DNA of 24,712 bases from JAVVEG01 sp041689205 (GTDB lineage: Bacteria > Pseudomonadota > Gammaproteobacteria > Pseudomonadales > Pseudohongiellaceae), in the NCBI GenBank assembly GCA_041689205.1, contig JBDNGQ010000242.1, positions 1-24,712 on the forward strand, given 5' to 3'. A program made the position numbers and the translations under genes. Every line of letters begins with the position of its first letter. The first letter of the stretch is position 1. The notes below the pieces were generated by a model. That model saw nothing but the letters and a program-made list of their open reading frames with translations, was not told where the DNA came from and did no database searches. Positions 23,138-24,712 of this stretch are shown piece after piece.

Positions 23138-24712
23138 TTACATCGCGGCCAATTCAGCAGCCTCATCAATATCCACTGCCACAATGCGCGATACGCCCGG
23201 TTCGTGCATAGTGACTCCTAACAATTGATTAGCCGTCTCCATGGTCAGCTTATTGTGAGTGATAAAGATAAACTGAACCGCCGAAGACATCTCCTTCACC
23301 AGCCGAGCATAGCGCCCCACATTGGCATCGTCCAGCGGAGCGTCCACTTCGTCCAGCATGCAAAACGGCGAGGGATTGAGCTGGAAAATCGAGAACACCA
23401 GCGCGATGGCCGTCATCGCTTTTTCACCACCCGATAACAGATGAATGGTGCTGTTACGTTTCCCGGGCGGGCGTGCCATGATCGCCACACCCGTGTCCAG
23501 CAGATCCTCGCCGGTCATGTCCAGATAGGCATGGCCGCCACCGAACACTTTCGGGAACAACTCCTGCAATCCTGAGTTGATCTTGTCGAAGGTTTCCTTG
23601 AAACGGGTACGGGTTTCCTTATCAATTTTGCGGATCGCATTTTCCAGGGTAAGCAGCGCTTTTTCCAGCTCATCATTTTGCGCGTCCAGATATTGCTTAC
23701 GCTCGGACTGCTGCTTGAACTCATCGATCGCTGCCAGATTAATCGCACCCAAACGCTGCACGCGCTGAGCAATCGCCGCCAGTTCCGTTTCGCAAGTTTC
23801 CTGATCCAGATCCTCAGGCAGATTTTCCAGCACCGTTTTCAATTCGTATTGGCTGGCCTGCAACTGCTCCTCAAGCGCCTGACGTTTTACCAGGTCGCCC
23901 TCTGTTTTCAGCCGGTTCTCCATGAGCTGCTCACGCAGTCCGGCCGCAGTACGTTCGAGCTGCCCACGCTGCTGTTCCAAGGCCCGCAGTGTATATTCAT
24001 TGTCATCAGCCCGCGCTTTGGCGGCGGCCAACTGCCCTTCCACCTCAAGGCGTTTCTCCAACTGCAATTCCAGCTCAGCTTTTTTGATCGCCAGCGGCTC
24101 ATCAGAATTCTGCAACTGCTGAGACAGCGACGAAATACGCTCTTTGGAACGCTGCACCTGCGAGGCCATCCGGTCCATGGTTTCGCGCACTGAGCGCAGC
24201 TGCGATTGCAGCAACTGCTGACGCATCATCAACTGATGGGCGATGTCTTTATCGTGGCGGGCTTGCTGACGGATCTGATCCAGCGCCTGGCGCCGATCAT
24301 CGCGCTGCTGCAATAACTGCTCGCGCCGTTCCACATCCTGTTCCATCGAATCCAGTGCCATCTGCAGCGTCATGCGGGCCTGTGCGGTATTCTCTTCTTC
24401 GAGAGCCAACTGCTTCAGCAACTCATCCAGTTCATGCTGCAAGCGGCTGCGGCGCAGCGTGTTCTGCTCCTCTTTGGCCAGGCGTGCGCTGAGCTGGGAT
24501 TTGATCTCGCTGCTCTCGCGGGCAGTCAGTGCAATCTGGCGCTGCAAAGTTTCGCGCTCGCTTTCGATGTCCTTTAGCAGTTGACGGCTTTGCGCCTGCG
24601 TTTCCAGCAGCTGCTCAACCTGTTCTTCTAACCGCTCGATAGCAGCAGCAAGCCCGGAAATCTCGCCTTTGCGCTCCAGCAGGCTGGCATTTTCATCAGC
24701 CGCCTTGCGTAC
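23138..24712 (-). CDS. smc: Chromosome segregation protein SMC, C-terminal part
   Basis: The frame stays open to the right edge, giving the last 524 residues or so; the start and N-terminal ATPase lobe lie outside. SMC is the core of condensin and compacts and segregates the chromosome with ScpA/ScpB. The visible part begins in the C-terminal arm of the coiled coil (VRKAADENASLLERKGEISG onward), heptad-rich and full of Gln, Glu, Leu and Arg. It ends in the head lobe with the ABC signature LSGGEK, Walker B FCMLDEVDAPLDD and the switch His in FIFITHN. From the usual size of about 1160 residues, the hinge should lie just beyond the edge. It is upstream of zipA in the same direction with an 82-bp gap. 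Confidence 0.95.
   Translation of the reverse strand, partial: VRKAADENASLLERKGEISGLAAAIERLEEQVEQLLETQAQSRQLLKDIESERETLQRQIALTARESSEIKSQLSARLAKEEQNTLRRSRLQHELDELLKQLALEEENTAQARMTLQMALDSMEQDVERREQLLQQRDDRRQALDQIRQQARHDKDIAHQLMMRQQLLQSQLRSVRETMDRMASQVQRSKERISSLSQQLQNSDEPLAIKKAELELQLEKRLEVEGQLAAAKARADDNEYTLRALEQQRGQLERTAAGLREQLMENRLKTEGDLVKRQALEEQLQASQYELKTVLENLPEDLDQETCETELAAIAQRVQRLGAINLAAIDEFKQQSERKQYLDAQNDELEKALLTLENAIRKIDKETRTRFKETFDKINSGLQELFPKVFGGGHAYLDMTGEDLLDTGVAIMARPPGKRNSTIHLLSGGEKAMTAIALVFSIFQLNPSPFCMLDEVDAPLDDANVGRYARLVKEMSSAVQFIFITHNKLTMETANQLLGVTMHEPGVSRIVAVDIDEAAELAAM

Overview
The window looks like ordinary chromosome from a gammaproteobacterium outside the enteric group. Reasons: an SMC-type condensin (not MukB) next to zipA and ligA, a Pseudomonas-like FadB, AlaA paired with MsrB, a RapA-type RNA polymerase recycling ATPase, and BolA, TusA, TtcA and PdxB. 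Base composition looks balanced (roughly half G+C by eye). No rRNA, tRNA, CRISPR, insertion sequence, integrase or phage gene was seen. A genus cannot be given from sequence reading alone.

Layout. (1) 1-1049: the tail of an unrecognised plus-strand gene, then a minus-strand outer-membrane beta-barrel gene whose upstream region carries a TATAAT box and two perfect palindromes. (2) 1190-2961: msrB and alaA, divergent. (3) 2956-7465: a tight minus-strand run read fadB > ttcA > tusA > pdxB, covering fatty-acid oxidation, tRNA thiolation, sulfur relay and PLP synthesis; pdxB overlaps the end of alaA by 6 bp. (4) 7596-8648: a secreted polysaccharide deacetylase, divergent from fadB. (5) 8695-9953: a membrane-anchored Bax-like glucosaminidase and bolA, both minus. 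(6) 10155-14119: ylqF and rapA on the plus strand, a ribosome-assembly GTPase and an RNA polymerase recycling ATPase. (7) 14262-17270: an M16C (PreP-like) metallopeptidase, followed by a noncoding stretch with a clear rho-independent terminator. (8) 17600-24712: a minus-strand cluster smc (partial) > zipA > ligA > lytic-transglycosylase lipoprotein, joining chromosome organisation, division, DNA ligation and wall turnover.

The most unusual item is zipA. It encodes about 890 residues, against 328 in E. coli. The N-terminal anchor and C-terminal FtsZ-binding domain are recognisable, but the linker between them contains a Ser/Thr/Pro/Val segment, an Asn-rich pentapeptide array, a roughly 240-residue Asp/Glu-rich tract, a charged coiled-coil-like segment and a Pro/Gln-rich segment. 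Two of these are built on 15-bp periodic DNA. A similar degenerate 15-bp repeat sits in the noncoding gap between rapA and the M16C peptidase gene, and shorter repeats expand the ends or loops of YlqF and PdxB. Repeat-driven growth of disordered protein segments is therefore a theme here. I found no defence system, biosynthetic cluster or other clearly new multi-gene system.
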